A DNA stretch of 64,000 nucleotides from Undaria pinnatifida (lineage: Eukaryota > Sar > Phaeophyceae > Laminariales > Alariaceae): NCBI GenBank assembly GCA_012845835.1, contig JABAKD010000029.1, forward strand, positions 3,989,500 through 4,053,499. The letters are read 5' to 3'. Position numbers and translations under genes: made by a program. The notes below the pieces were generated by a model. That model did no database searches and was not told where the DNA came from. It saw only the letters and a program-made list of their open reading frames with translations. Positions 40,240-51,600 of the stretch are shown in pieces (position 1 is the stretch's first letter; every line of letters begins with the position of its first letter).

Positions 40240-42830
40240 TGCCGGTTGGCGTTGAAGGTCCACGGGTACTATATATAAACGTATCGGTGCGGGCATTACG
40301 CGTAGTGCCGAATAGTCGTGTGGCGGGGGTGGTGTTGACAGAGACTGGGTTCGCTAGGTCGTGTAGAGTATCGTATCACAGCTGGAACAGCGGTCGTAGT
40401 GGTATCTGCAGTAGAGAGCTGCAGGAAAAGCTACGCGAACCTCCTGTACAGCATCAAGCCCACGTTTTTCTTGGGGGGGGGGGGCAATTTTTTGAAATTG
40501 GCGAGGAATATGATTTTAATTCCGTTCTAAAAGGGGCGATAAGGAGTCGGTTGAGCACCCCAGCACCCCTATGTTGGTCCGCTGTGCTGATTCGTTGCAC
40601 CGCGCCCATTATTGTGTGCCGGGTTGGTGTTGAACGAAGAATTCGCTCGATTGTCGAGCATCAGCATAGTTTGGAACAGCAGCCGTATTTTCGGTGACTG
40701 CAGTTAGTAGAGCTTCTGCGGGGGACTCTCATGGCACGATTTTCGCAGTCGGTTGGGCAGCCCAACAGCCCAGCACCCCCTCTTGGTTGGTTGGATTCGT
40801 CCGTGGGGTTGGACCGCGCTCGAGAATGCTATTGGCTGGGTAGAGAGTGAATACTTCTGCTCGGTTATTATGTATGACAGCTGGAACAGCCGTCAGTCGT
40901 GGTGGTGACTAACGGCTGGAACAGCAGCCGTGGTGATGACTACAGTAGAGCCGCGGGGGGGTCTATGATAGCACTGTTGTAGCAGTCTATTGAGCATTCC
41001 ATTACCCCCCAGTGCCCACTCTTGGCCCGTCGGATTGATTCGTTGGGCTGCGCTGGGCATGCTATAGACTGGGTAGAGACACAGGAATCCGTCCGATTTT
41101 CCAAATATCTCAACTGGAACAACCAAACAACCATTGTCGGTCCGTTGGGCTGGTTTGTTGGACTGCGCTGGAATTGCTATTGGCTAGGTAAGAGACTCAG
41201 TACTTGTAGTTCGGTTTTGTGTCACGGCTGGAACTATACGGTGTTAGTCGTAGTGTGTTGCTAAAACACGACCGCTGCAGAGAAAATCTACTCTAGTAGT
41301 AGTGATGGTCGCTTGGACGTCCCAACACCACCCTATTGGCTCGTTGGGTTGGTTTGTTGGACTGCCCTGGAGGTACCCTTCGCTTGGTAGCACACCGTCA
41401 AGAGTTCGCTCGATTTTCGAGCATCACGGTAGCTGAAACAACATCACCGCCGTAGAGGTGACCGCAGCAGAGCTGCTGGGAAAACCATTTTAACCCCTGG
41501 AGAGCAGAACCCACGTTTTTGGAGGAAACTTGTTTTCATTTTTAGTGAGGATCTTTGTTTTTAGCAGTTCTGAAAGGTTTTGATAAAGAAATCCCTGTAT
41601 GGTGCCGGTTGCCTCTATAGCGCCGGTTACCCCCTACAGTGCCTGTGAAATTGCTTGGCATAGATGGGAACACAAGTAGTGGTGGTATGCGGCGTAGTGC
41701 TGATTTGCCGCTATAGTTCCGGTGTTGCCGGCTGGCACGTATCGGCACTATGGCGAGATCACCACTACTGTTGTCGATTGGACATGCATGCGAGCACCCC
41801 CTGTTGGTTCACTATGTTGGCTCTCTTGACCTTGCGCTGGAAATGGTAAGGGCCGGGTCGTGTTGAAGGGAGAATGCGCTCTGTTGCCGGGTAACACAGC
41901 TCGAGCTACTGTAGAACACCAGTCGTTGATGACAAGAGCTGGAGCGGAATATACAACGTAAGTGGTGTTGATAGTACACTAGTGGTCCCTATCTATGGCG
42001 GCATCCGGCACTGCTCCGCTTACCGCCACTACTGGTTTTCCCATTTGTGCCACGCGATTTCACAGGCAGTATCGCGGGCAACCGCAAAACACAACCGGTA
42101 CTACACGTATGGGAAACGCTACTGTACTCTGCGGTGGCAGTCGATTGAGCAGCCCAACACCCCAGCACCCGCTGTTGGTCCGTATAGTGGTTGGTCCGTT
42201 GAGATATGCTTGGAATATCGTGAACCGGGAAACGCGGAAGGAAGAATTCGCTCGATTCTCGAGCATCGCAGGATCTTGGTCAAAGGCAGTACGATTCGTA
42301 ATAGCAGTGGTGGCTTGCTGGATTACCAAGTGCACTTTTTGTGTATTATTATTAGATAGATTATTTCGATTCTTGACCGTCACAACTGGATTGATGGTGC
42401 GATGCGATAGCAGTGAAACCTTGCTGGATGTATGTTGTGTGCTGGCTTTGGATGATTTTGATCATCTCTCGATTCTTGAGTATCGCATACTTTGAACAGC
42501 AGCAGTTTTATTTTAACAGCAGCACCGTTCAGGACTCTTTTTTGTGCGTCAAACCGGTTTTACAGTAGTTGTCGTACTTGTACGATTTTAATAGCGGGTC
42601 TTTATAGTTTGTTATTCGACTTTTCCTCTTGGGGCCGTCACGCTACACATTGGCGGATGGCAAACAAATTTCTAACGCAAGTTCTGGTGACTATTCCGTT
42701 GAGCTTCTACCATTCGGTTGTACCCCAGTACGTGTTGTGGTCGACTGAGCAGCCCAACTCCCGAGCCGCCCCCTGTTGGCTGTTCGTTAGACTGCGTTGG
42801 ATTCCCCCACCAAGCCCACGTTAGGGTCGA
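40240..42830. repeat. Degenerate array of ~250-300-bp units
   Basis: Recurring blocks in fixed order: GGTCGATTGAGCAGCCCAAC, CACCCCCTGTTGGTCCGTTG, GTTGGACTGCGCTGG, ATTGCTATTGGCTGGGTAG, GAATTCGCTCGATTCTCGAG and GCTGGAACAGCAG. About eight or nine units with heavy decay. No frame is conserved across units. Confidence 0.75.
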
Positions 42831-42879
42831 CTGCAAGGACCAGCAAATGGGAAATTGCTTGGGTAGCGCGACAAGATGA

Positions 42880-43175
42880 CGCGCGTGCTACCAAAGAGGT
42901 GGCACTTTCCGGCTTTTTTTTTTTTCCTGAACACGATTGTGGGGGACCACCTTGACCCAAATTCGTCGGAAAACTACTAGTTTTGCTTTTTTTTGTTCAA
43001 TATATTTCGGGGGTTGTATATCCTAGCTAGTGTTTGCAAGTCCATCGGGTCGCCCCTTTCGGTTTACACTACTAATAAGTCAGTTTTGGGGTGAGGTCTA
43101 GAGAGATTTTCGAGCCAGAAGCCCCATAAAAAAAAAATGGTGCACCTTCTGCTACGGTACCGTCGTAGCATGCGT
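42880..43175. mobile_element. TIR element family A, decayed copy
   Basis: ACGCGCGTGCTACCAAAGAGG at the left and ACGGTACCGTCGTAGCATGCGT at the right, with an interior AAATTCGTCGGAAAAC block. The ends are more diverged than in other copies. Confidence 0.55.
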
Positions 43176-43364
43176 CAGATGGGCCCCTTTTTTAGCACCG
43201 CAGTCCCGACATACGGGGACAACACACTTGGAGTTAGACTCTAGATAGGAAAAAAAAATAGGAGTTGGAAAAAGGGTTAAACCCCTTTTAGAGAAGCTAC
43301 ACCCACACACGTTTCGGGGAGGCGCGTTTTTTCTTCCTTTCTTACTTAACGTCTTGACATAACT

Positions 43365-43442
43365 CTCTGGAAACCCGTTTTGGGGGGAAAATTACTTGGA
43401 ATTAGTATAGTGAGAGGGGTTTGGGGGCTCGAAAGGGGTCAA
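43365..43442. mobile_element. TTAACCCC MITE (family B), inverted copy
   Basis: CTGGAAACCCGTTTTGGGGG, ATTACTTGGAATTAGTATAG and GGGTTTGGGGGCTCGAAAGG are the reverse complement of the family B interior. Both termini are eroded. Confidence 0.6.
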
Positions 43443-43520
43443 GCCGTCGTTTTTTTTTTCCAGGTCTCCCCACGACTCGTGGGAGTTTTTTTTACCCCCC
43501 GGAAGCCGTCCGGACAAGCG

Positions 43521-43787
43521 ACGCGTGCTACTACACGATAGAGGGGCGCACCACGTTTTCTTTCTTTCAAGGTTCTTCAATTTCGGAGCTTAAGACCCCC
43601 CTCTCACCCGAAAAACACTCTGGAGGAAATACAATCCCATGGCGCAGGAGTGTACACGACGAGAATCGTTGCAACAACAATGTCCCATTATTTATTTATT
43701 TTTCGACGAGTTTGGGTTAAGGAGCCCCGTCATCGAGAAATATTTTCGGACGAAACGTGCTGATACCTCTATTGTATAGCACTCGTG
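43521..43787. mobile_element. TIR element family A, copy
   Basis: ACGCGTGCTACTACACGATAG at the left, and GATACCTCTATTGTATAGCAC at the right. The interior carries GGGTTAAGGAGCCCCGTCAT. About 267 bp. The inverted family B MITE (43365-43442) lies next to it. Confidence 0.65.
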
Positions 43788-45716
43788 AAGCCGTGCTCAT
43801 AGGTAGGCGCCGCTCCCCTTAGCCTTCTCCCCTTCTACATTCTAGTTAGAAATTGTGGGGGATATTTTTCGCAGCTGTAAGAGGGTTGCTAGTGGTTCGT
43901 CTGAGATATGTTGTGGGCACGCTCAGTCGCCGCTGGGTGCTGTCTATTGCCAAGTCGTGGCAGGTCAAGCAGTAGGTTTAGAAGCGGTGGCGGCGGCGGC
44001 GGCGGGGGAGGGGGGGCGAGGGGGGGGGGGCACGTTGTTGTGGTTGTTTTTGTTTTTCGAAGCTTGCACTTTTAGGTTTAAATGTGATGTAATTTTTGTT
44101 CATGTTTTTTCGTTTCTATGAGCGCACTGCGGCTTGGTGGGCTGTGTTTGCTGTGTGCTGGCGGGTGACGGCGGGTGAGAGTTTAGAGATATGTTGACGT
44201 GGGCGCACCGCTTCGAAGTTGTTGTTTGTCTATATTCTATTTTAATAGTAAAACATGTGTTTTTTATTTTTGGTTACCGGGCGTCTGTACGCACGCTCAG
44301 TTTCTTCGTGTTGTGTGCGCCGGCGGGACTCGGCAGGTAGACTTTTAGAAAGCCCTGAGCACTCACTTTTGTTTGTGTGGACCTTTTTGTTGTTTCTCTT
44401 CGACAAAAGCTAGGTACCGTAGACACTGATCGTAGTTAGATTAGTTCTATAGAATGCTTCGTACGCACTGAAGGCTTGAGGTGGTGTGTCTCGTTCACAA
44501 TATAGATAGGGACTTATCTCTGCTCTTAACTTCCTTATGGCTTTGCTACTGCACCCACATTCTTGGAGACAGTCTACTTGGAAATAGTGTGGAAAATACG
44601 CTTTACGCTAGGTGGGGGGACAAAGTACGTGAAACTCGAGTAGATTTGTATTTGCCGTAGAGAAAGAGTTTGGCACTTGGGGGTAAAGGTGATGATTAAT
44701 ATATTATTAGAAAAAAAAAGGCGGGGGGAGGGGGAGATGAAGGGTGTGTTTCGTGCTCTATTGTACTACCTGTTGAGTCATGTTTGTTTGCTATGACGTA
44801 AGCTAGAGTTTTGGTAGTATTACCAACAGGACTATATATATTATTAATATTAGCTTTTTTTGTGCTTTCTTTCTTTTGGCGCTGGGTAGGCAGCGGGGTG
44901 TGGTTCGAGCGCTTTCCAGCGGCACCCGCGGTGCCGTGTATGTGCGGAGTGCGGAGCACGACGGGTATACGTGCTTCCTGGCGTTCGCCTTTTCGGGTGG
45001 CTTTCAAAATCCCCGTTGCTGTACAGCTATGACAGCAGTACAGTTATCATAGCATACATACAGCGAACGCAGCGCGGCGGCGAGGTTCCTACAGTCCTTT
45101 CTTTGGAGTTCCAGATCTTTCTTGGGCAGGGGGGGGGGGCGCTTGAAAACAGAGTGGAATTTTAATGGATGATACCGACGCTGATGATTTACTCCAATCC
45201 TGTTTTTGAGGTGCTCTTGGGGGGGGGCGAGATTGTGACAACTAATTGTGTAGTAGTAGTGGCGGCCGTGATGGTTCTACGATTTGTTCGTTCGCTTGTG
45301 TGACGGCTCGGGGCGTTGAGATGAATATGCATACATGCGAGCCTCTGAAATTTTTGGCGGCGCCAGAAAACCGCGAGAACTCTCTTCCAAGTGGCCTGAA
45401 ACGTCTCCGTTGTGACCACCGACCCGTTATTCAAAGCACGCAATTTGACGACGGCAGTAATTTTACTACGTACATATATATCCTGCTCCGCGCGTGTTCC
45501 TAGGCAGATATGACGGCCCTTATAACCCGTCGTTTTAGAATTCCAAAACCCCTGTGAGTTGGGGCACAAACTACTTCTTCTTCAACATACCCTCTGGTAT
45601 AATATAATGGAATTAACCGATACCGCCCTGATGATTTCCCCTTTCCTTTTTTGAGGTGCCTACCGCCACAAAAATGTGCGCGGCCTACCCTTGGCCGCGT
45701 GAATATTTTTGAGGGT

Positions 45717-45762
45717 AGGGTTAGGGTTAGGGTTAGGGCTAGGGTTAGAGGGTTAGGATTAG
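45717..45762. repeat. Interstitial TTAGGG telomere-like run
   Basis: GGGTAGGGTTAGGGTTAGGG continues through several TTAGGG units with variants (GCTAGGG, TTAGAGGG, TTAGGA). Shorter matches occur near 51002-51030 and 51120-51135. Confidence 0.85.
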
Positions 45763-45959
45763 ATGCGCGCTACAAGATAGTAAGGCCAGTTCATGACTGC
45801 TATATAGAACCAATTACTACTACTGCTGCTATGATGCTGTGACGGCTATTGATAACTCAACAATAAATAGCAAGATAATCTGACCGAGCATCGTATCGCG
45901 TGCGGAAATCGTAGGCAGATCGCAGCTAAAAACAAATAATTGCGAGTGCGATAATGATA

Positions 45960-46110
45960 TATATATATATAGATGGCGATGATGATCAAGATGAAGATAT
46001 AATGATGATGAGACGGTGATGGTGATGGTGATGACGATGATGATGATGATGATGATATGCTGATGATGATATATGATGGTGAAAAGATGGTGAAATGATG
46101 ATGATATCAG
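45960..46110. repeat. GAT / ATG trinucleotide array
   Basis: (GAT)n and (GATGGT)n with AT interruptions, preceded by a TATATA run. Confidence 0.85.
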
Positions 46111-46218
46111 GGTGTTAAGATACGGCCTCGAAAGGCCTGTAATTATTCGAATTTGAGATCATTTGGATGGGTTTCGTATGGTAAGGTTGGCGTTTTATAT
46201 TCGGGAGAGTTAGGAAAT

Positions 46219-46277
46219 AGATCGGAGGCACGTGCCTCCGATCTCAAGAGCAGATCGGAGGCACGTGCCTCCGATCT
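46219..46277. repeat. Tandem pair of identical 26-bp perfect palindromes
   Basis: AGATCGGAGGCAC followed directly by its reverse complement forms a 26-bp perfect palindrome at 46219-46244, repeated identically at 46252-46277 with a 7-bp spacer. The centre is CACGTG, an E-box/G-box core. Confidence 0.95.
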
Positions 46278-46409
46278 CAGAAGCTATCCGGGGCTCTGGT
46301 GGAATCGAATAAAGCAACGTCTCTACGTAGGAAAAGAAAGCGAGTACTCTCCGAGGACCTGCTCAATTGGCAGACCTACAGGGGGCACTCTGTGTCCCCA
46401 CCTATAACC

Positions 46410-46477
46410 TAACAAATGGCGTCGTCGACAGACCATGAGTTTTTTGGGTCGTGGGTTCAAATCCCACATCCACCATA
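46410..46477 (+). other. tRNA-like remnant with perfect B box
   Basis: GTGGGTTCAAATCCCAC forms a 5-bp T-arm with a canonical B-box (GGTTCAAATCC), followed by ATCCACCA. No upstream strand pairs with ATCCACC, and no anticodon arm of normal size is visible. It is therefore a degraded tRNA or tRNA-derived SINE head, not a working tRNA. Confidence 0.4.
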
Positions 46478-46670
46478 ATAAACTTTTTCAGACTTTCCCC
46501 ATGTGTAATAGAGTGTCGGTATAGCTGGCAATACATTCGGTAAGATAGCCCGCAGGGTCATGGTCTATTGGCCACAAGAAGATTCTCTTTCAACGGAATA
46601 TTCTTGGTGGAGAAGATAACCCGTAGAATCTGGCTAGCTTATACCACAAGAGCGTTTTCGGTAATGGAAC

Positions 46671-46858
46671 GTTCCTCCTCTGGACAAGATAGATAGAAGT
46701 AAGCGCGTGAAGCGCTCATGGGGATATATGAAAAGTTCCTCCTCTGGACAAGATAGAGAAGTAAGCGCGCTAAGCGCTCATGGGAATATGTGGAACGTCC
46801 CTCCTCTGGACTAGATAGAAGTAAGCGCGTTAAGCGCTCATGGGAATATAGAACATCT
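46671..46858. repeat. ~62-bp tandem triplicate
   Basis: Units start GTTCCTCCTCTGGACAAGAT and contain GAAGTAAGCGCG and AAGCGCTCATGGG. Starts are at 46671, 46735 and 46796. AGCGC and GCGCT within each unit are inverted. Confidence 0.88.
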
Positions 46859-47689
46859 AGGAGAACGTTCCTTGTACGTTCCATAGGTAAAGGCCCAGAA
46901 GAGAGCACAGCAGCAATGCTGGGGGGAAGCAAACTCTGTGAGCCTCACCCCACCCCCATGCTCTCCTCCTCCTTTCGTCCTCCTTTCCTCCTCCTTTCCT
47001 GTCTCCTCGAGCTTCTCATAGCTCAACGCCAAAAATAAGAAATAAACCTACAAAGAAGAACCGGTGCTGTCTCCAAGTGAAGCTGATACCCCGGCGTCCC
47101 TTCCCTCACACCTTCCAGTACCACGACACTTCCACGCATGCCAAACTTGAAAAATACTCTTCCCGGTATACCCAGGAAATAAAACGGCCTGGATAATTGA
47201 CAAGTCCGCCCGTATATCCGGCCGACCTACTATCCCGCCGTTTCAGGAGGGGAAAGTGTTGTAAGGCTTAGTTTGGGTAAGCTATTGGTTAACCTTTTGC
47301 AAGTGGTCAAACGGACTAAGACCCCACTAGTCTAATCCCTTAACAAGGGTGTAATAAAAGTTTAGGATGGTTTTTTTCTTTACGATGAGATTTCATTCTT
47401 TTCTCGGAAAAATCGTCAAAAACATTTCCGATCGAACCTATTGAAATTTCGCGCACTACACTTTACTTGAAAGAATGATCATCAAAATATTGGACGCAAG
47501 AAGAATAGAGGTGCCAAGTTCGAAAAAAGCTAATATTAATTGACGTTTGTGTGATCCATCAATATAATAATTATGATGGATATCTATGGTCGTTACAGTA
47601 CTTATTTTGGTGAGATGATATGGTATTGGCAACGGGGTGACGATGGATGCTGGCGATGGTAACTAATTAATAATGATGATGAATGAATG

Positions 47690-47785
47690 ATGATTGATGA
47701 TGATGATGATGATGACGATGATGATGACGATGATGATGATGATGCTGATGATGCTGATGATGATGATGACGACGACGACAATGTT
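47690..47785. repeat. GAT trinucleotide array
   Basis: (GAT)n with GAC and GCT interruptions. The forward frame would give poly-Asp, which I treat as a by-product. Confidence 0.9.
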
Positions 47786-48099
47786 GTCGATAATAATGAT
47801 GATGACATACCGGGGAATATAATATGTTCCCCGAGTAGTAAGCCGGAAACTATGCCATACCAGGGTACCAGGATACCGGAGGTAGGTGATGAAAAAAATC
47901 AGCACACAGCAGTTTCAGGCTGCGAACCTTTTTTACTCCGCGGACTTGCCGCGGAAACAAACGCGTACCAGGTACCTGGTATATTTTATAAAAAATTGAA
48001 AAACGTCAGCTGCGAGTACGACCGATTGAATGATTGAAACTCGATAAATCTTGGAGAACGTCAGCTGTGAGTACGACTGATTGGATGGTTGAAACTCGT

Positions 48100-48560
48100 A
48101 CGTTTACGTAAGTAAAACGTCCGGGGACTCGGAGGAAGTCCCGAGAACAACGGGGGCGGACGGCGGGAAAGTGATACTCTGCTATCCGTCGCACCAAGAC
48201 ACGTTGGGGACAGCAAGATCTTAGACCATTCTATGGTAAGATTAATGATCTCCCGATCGTCCACCGTCCACTCGTAACTCACAACGTGGCAACATCGCAA
48301 CGACCAGCAGGGACAACAACGAACGACGTAACGGCGTAACGGTTGGATTTCCCCATTGGCGCCGCATTTCGCATTTTCCGGGAATTACGGGTTTCATAAA
48401 GGTTCAGTTGGCGTGTTTCTCCGTGTTCCTTCTAGTTCCAAGACCACACAAGCACACAAGCACCTGCTGGGTACGTTGGTCTTGTGGGGGGCGTGGTGTC
48501 GTACGTTCGTACCCGATACTGCCTAGAGGAAGATAATCAGCACTGCTTTTTGTGGCTGCA
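48100..48560 (+). promoter_or_regulatory. MTD1 upstream region
   Basis: No TATA box. GATTGAA and GTACGACTGATTGGATGGTTGAA words are duplicated at 48000-48100. ATTGGCGCCGC at 48355-48365 contains a GGCGCC E2F-like core, about 200 bp before the ATG. This assignment is inferred from motif and position only. Confidence 0.3.
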
Positions 48561-48638
48561 ATGGCGAGCATGACAGAGGAACGGCCAGCTGCGAAGAAAG
48601 TCGACGCCCAGGAGATCGCTGAGCCCTTTCGTCAGGAG
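48561..48638 (+). CDS. MTD1: MTD1 exon 1
   Basis: 26 codons, MASMTEERPAAKKVDAQEIA then EPFRQE, to donor GAG|GTGGGC, phase 0. The second Met (residue 4) is an alternative start. Confidence 0.82.
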
Positions 48639-51600
48639 GTGGGCCCTTGCCTGATCATCATGATCTACGTTTTGTTCGCACGTAGTCCCTGCTTGGCTGT
48701 GTTGCTGCTGAGCATTTTCACACGGTGTATCACTCCGCCTGTGAACAGCAGCAGAAGCAGCAGCAGCAGCAGCACCACCACCACCACCACCACCACCAAT
48801 TATGCCAGGAGACAGCACTCCCACCCGTTGACTGTCCAAGCAACAAAATCCTTTACGTAGGCTTGGCGCAACTAAACCCTTCATGGCTGTACGTAGGCTT
48901 GGCGGACGCCAAACTACTCGGTTTTGTTTGGAACGCTCCCCAATATGCACACCCTAGTCCGGTGCTTTCCTCGTTGACGGACATTATGCATATGTGAGTA
49001 GCAGCAGAAACAGCGGTAGCAGTTGAGTAGCAAAGGCAGCAGCAGCAGCGAGTATCAATAATCGATCGTGGGCTGTGTGTTTCGGTCTTGCTTCCGCGTG
49101 TTCTTGGCCCCTGCAAGGCCCACTTGGTCACGCTCTGCGCTTGGCAGTGAACATGCATCGGCGCGCCTTCAACCGTAAAACTCTCAAAAGATATCACACT
49201 GCTGTGTGCACGTTGCACGTACTACGAGCAGCTATGTTGTCGTCACATTAAAACGTTTTTTCGACATACGTACCCAACGACATCAGTACACCAAGCCCAG
49301 TATCCGTGCTGATTCATCCTAGAGAGATTCAAATAATGTGGCCAGAGACTTCTTGCGAGGCGGAGGAAATGAAAAACAACCGCAACTTACCAAGGAAAAG
49401 CAAGTGAAATGCTAGCGTACCGGGTACGAGAACACAACAAAACAACCCAGACCATGAAAATAATACTGAGTAAGAAAAATGATAATGAAAAGGGCAGACA
49501 ACAGAAAGCGGTATTCCGCAACCAGTCCGCGCCACCGTGCGGTGCAGCAGAATCCACCCAGGTTTTTGACCCCGATCCGCGACGCCAAAAGTGAGCCCAA
49601 GTTCTTAATTACCAAGCTTAAGTGGTGGCGTCCTCTCCCTGCGTGGATTTCAACAGAATGCGGTGTACGAATACGCAAGGCGGACGAGAGAGTGGTGTGT
49701 GTGCATCGTCAGGGTCGATGGTGGCGCCATCGGTAGCGACGATTTCAACAGAATGCGGTGTACGAACGCGCAAGGCGGACGGGAGGTGTGGTGTATGTGT
49801 GGACCAAGGGGGTCGTGCGCGTGTAGCGGGACTACTGTCACTTCCCTCTTTGTCCCTTTGCCCCACCCCTTTCTCGATCATGCATATCATACATACATAC
49901 GTACGTTTACGTGGGGTGTGCGAGCTGTCTATGGTTGAGCCGCGGTTCGTGCTGTGTGCCGAAGGGGTGTTGCAATGATTGCTCTGAAGGGACCCGAAAA
50001 ATGGCAGCGCGTTCTATGCATGCTTCGTACGTGACTGGCGCCCATGGTTGAGATTCGGTCGGAATCTGAAAGGGTGCGGCGCGTGAAGAGCCTCGGGCAA
50101 AGTCGGTCCGCATGGGGTATTTTACGACAGAAAGCGGTATGGGTCACGTCAGAAAGCGGTGACGGCCGAGCTGAAAAGCCGCGGTACGATGTACCGCAAG
50201 GGGTTGGTGTCAAAAATCGGTTCGAGGTTGAGTTGACCAATCAGCTTCGCGGATCGGGGTCAAAAATCTAGGTGTATTCTGCTGTACCGCACGGTGACGC
50301 GGAATGGTTGCGGTATACCGCTTTCTGTTGTCTGCCCATAAAAAAAAAGTAAAAGACAAGAAACCGACAGGAGCCCAAAGAACGTGATGCAACGAGATCA
50401 GAACGCTGCAAGAAGAACAACATTCATACATATGTACGTGCTGAAGAACAGATAACTGTCGCAAGGACGAAACAACACGGAGAAGAGGCAAAAGATACCG
50501 GCACAAGGCCCACGGGGAGAGATTCTTGTAATACTGTTAATAACAGAGAAGACGAAGAGACTTCCGGCGACGTGGGCAGTAGGGCTCAATACCTGGTAGA
50601 GCTCACCTGGTACAGCAGTAACTGGTATTTGACAAGGCCCATTCCTTTGAAGTTGACGTTGCGGGATGCTTCATTGGTCAACATACGCACACACGCATAC
50701 TTTTTGCGCCCTGCTGACGTGGGGGGCGGTTGTACGTACTGCTGCCGCCACGCCTCCACCCCTGCTCGGCTGAGGAGTCTTGTTTAAAGGAGAGGCTTGC
50801 TATGTACGTACAACACCCACCTTATAATTCTTATGTTGCATACGCACCACTTTCTCATTGATCAATGTGCAACCTTGTAAAGTTGCTCGTGCGCAAGCGG
50901 TGGCCCTCTGATCGGTCGTGGCTGGCCTTTCGGTCCACCCAATCGTTTCTTCTTTTAATCCCACAGGAACGCGCGGCGGAGCCGCCTCCCAAGAGGGGTT
51001 GGGGTCAGGGTTAGGGTTGGGTTGCATCCTGGGCCGACGCGCAGCATAAGCTTTCAAAGAGCACCTATTTACAATCCATAGACTGCAGCTCTAAACTGCA
51101 GTCCATACGCTATTTCACGTACCCTAACCCTACCCTATACGTCTGCACGCTACTAATTGGAAGCAGGGCGCTTTGTAGTCTGCAACGGGGAGGGGTGTTG
51201 GTGAAGCTGCATAGGATCGAACACGCTACTTCTACTAACAGGAGACCGCGTCCTGAAGCCCCTTTTGACTGCCCGTTTCCGGACACTCAAGCTGTTAATA
51301 GGTCGACGAGGACACACACGCACATGCCCAGTAATACGCGCGATCGGAGTATCACACACAGCTTGCAAAGATGAGCCTCGACGAAGCCTTCGATCTTCTC
51401 CAGCCGTACAAGCGCATTTGTTTTTTTTTCTTGTTATTATATTCGTATTATGTTTAGCCCAAAGGAGGCCCCCGACGCGCCCAATAGACAAGTAGACCGG
51501 TCTCCTGGCATCTTTGCTTCTTGTAAACCCCACTGGTACAGTATGACCTAATATAGCTGCGGCTCCACGGGGCGGTTTCCATGCCGAGAAAGCGAGCGGC

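Larger units (their letters stand above)
37629..48560. other. Intergenic region between the lipocalin gene and MTD1
   Basis: CTG/GCC-rich trinucleotide DNA (37660-38060), a ~63-bp array (38945-39350), long G-runs (38925-38950, 39465-39535), a degenerate ~270-bp array (40240-42830), family A and B elements (42880-43787, 39355-39444), a telomere-like run (45717-45760), GAT arrays (45960-46110, 47690-47780), a palindrome pair (46219-46277) and a ~62-bp triplicate (46671-46858). I recognise no protein-coding gene. Confidence 0.6.

Noticed and set aside
44811..45032. Possible plus-strand exon (GSGVWFERF..., after GTAGGCAG)
   Set aside because: GVWFE loosely resembles a lipocalin GxW motif, but no cysteine, upstream FDVxKY or phase-compatible partner exon is present.
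47687..48037. Poly-Asp ORF on the plus strand
   Set aside because: It comes from a GAT microsatellite, and the continuing sequence shows no domain.
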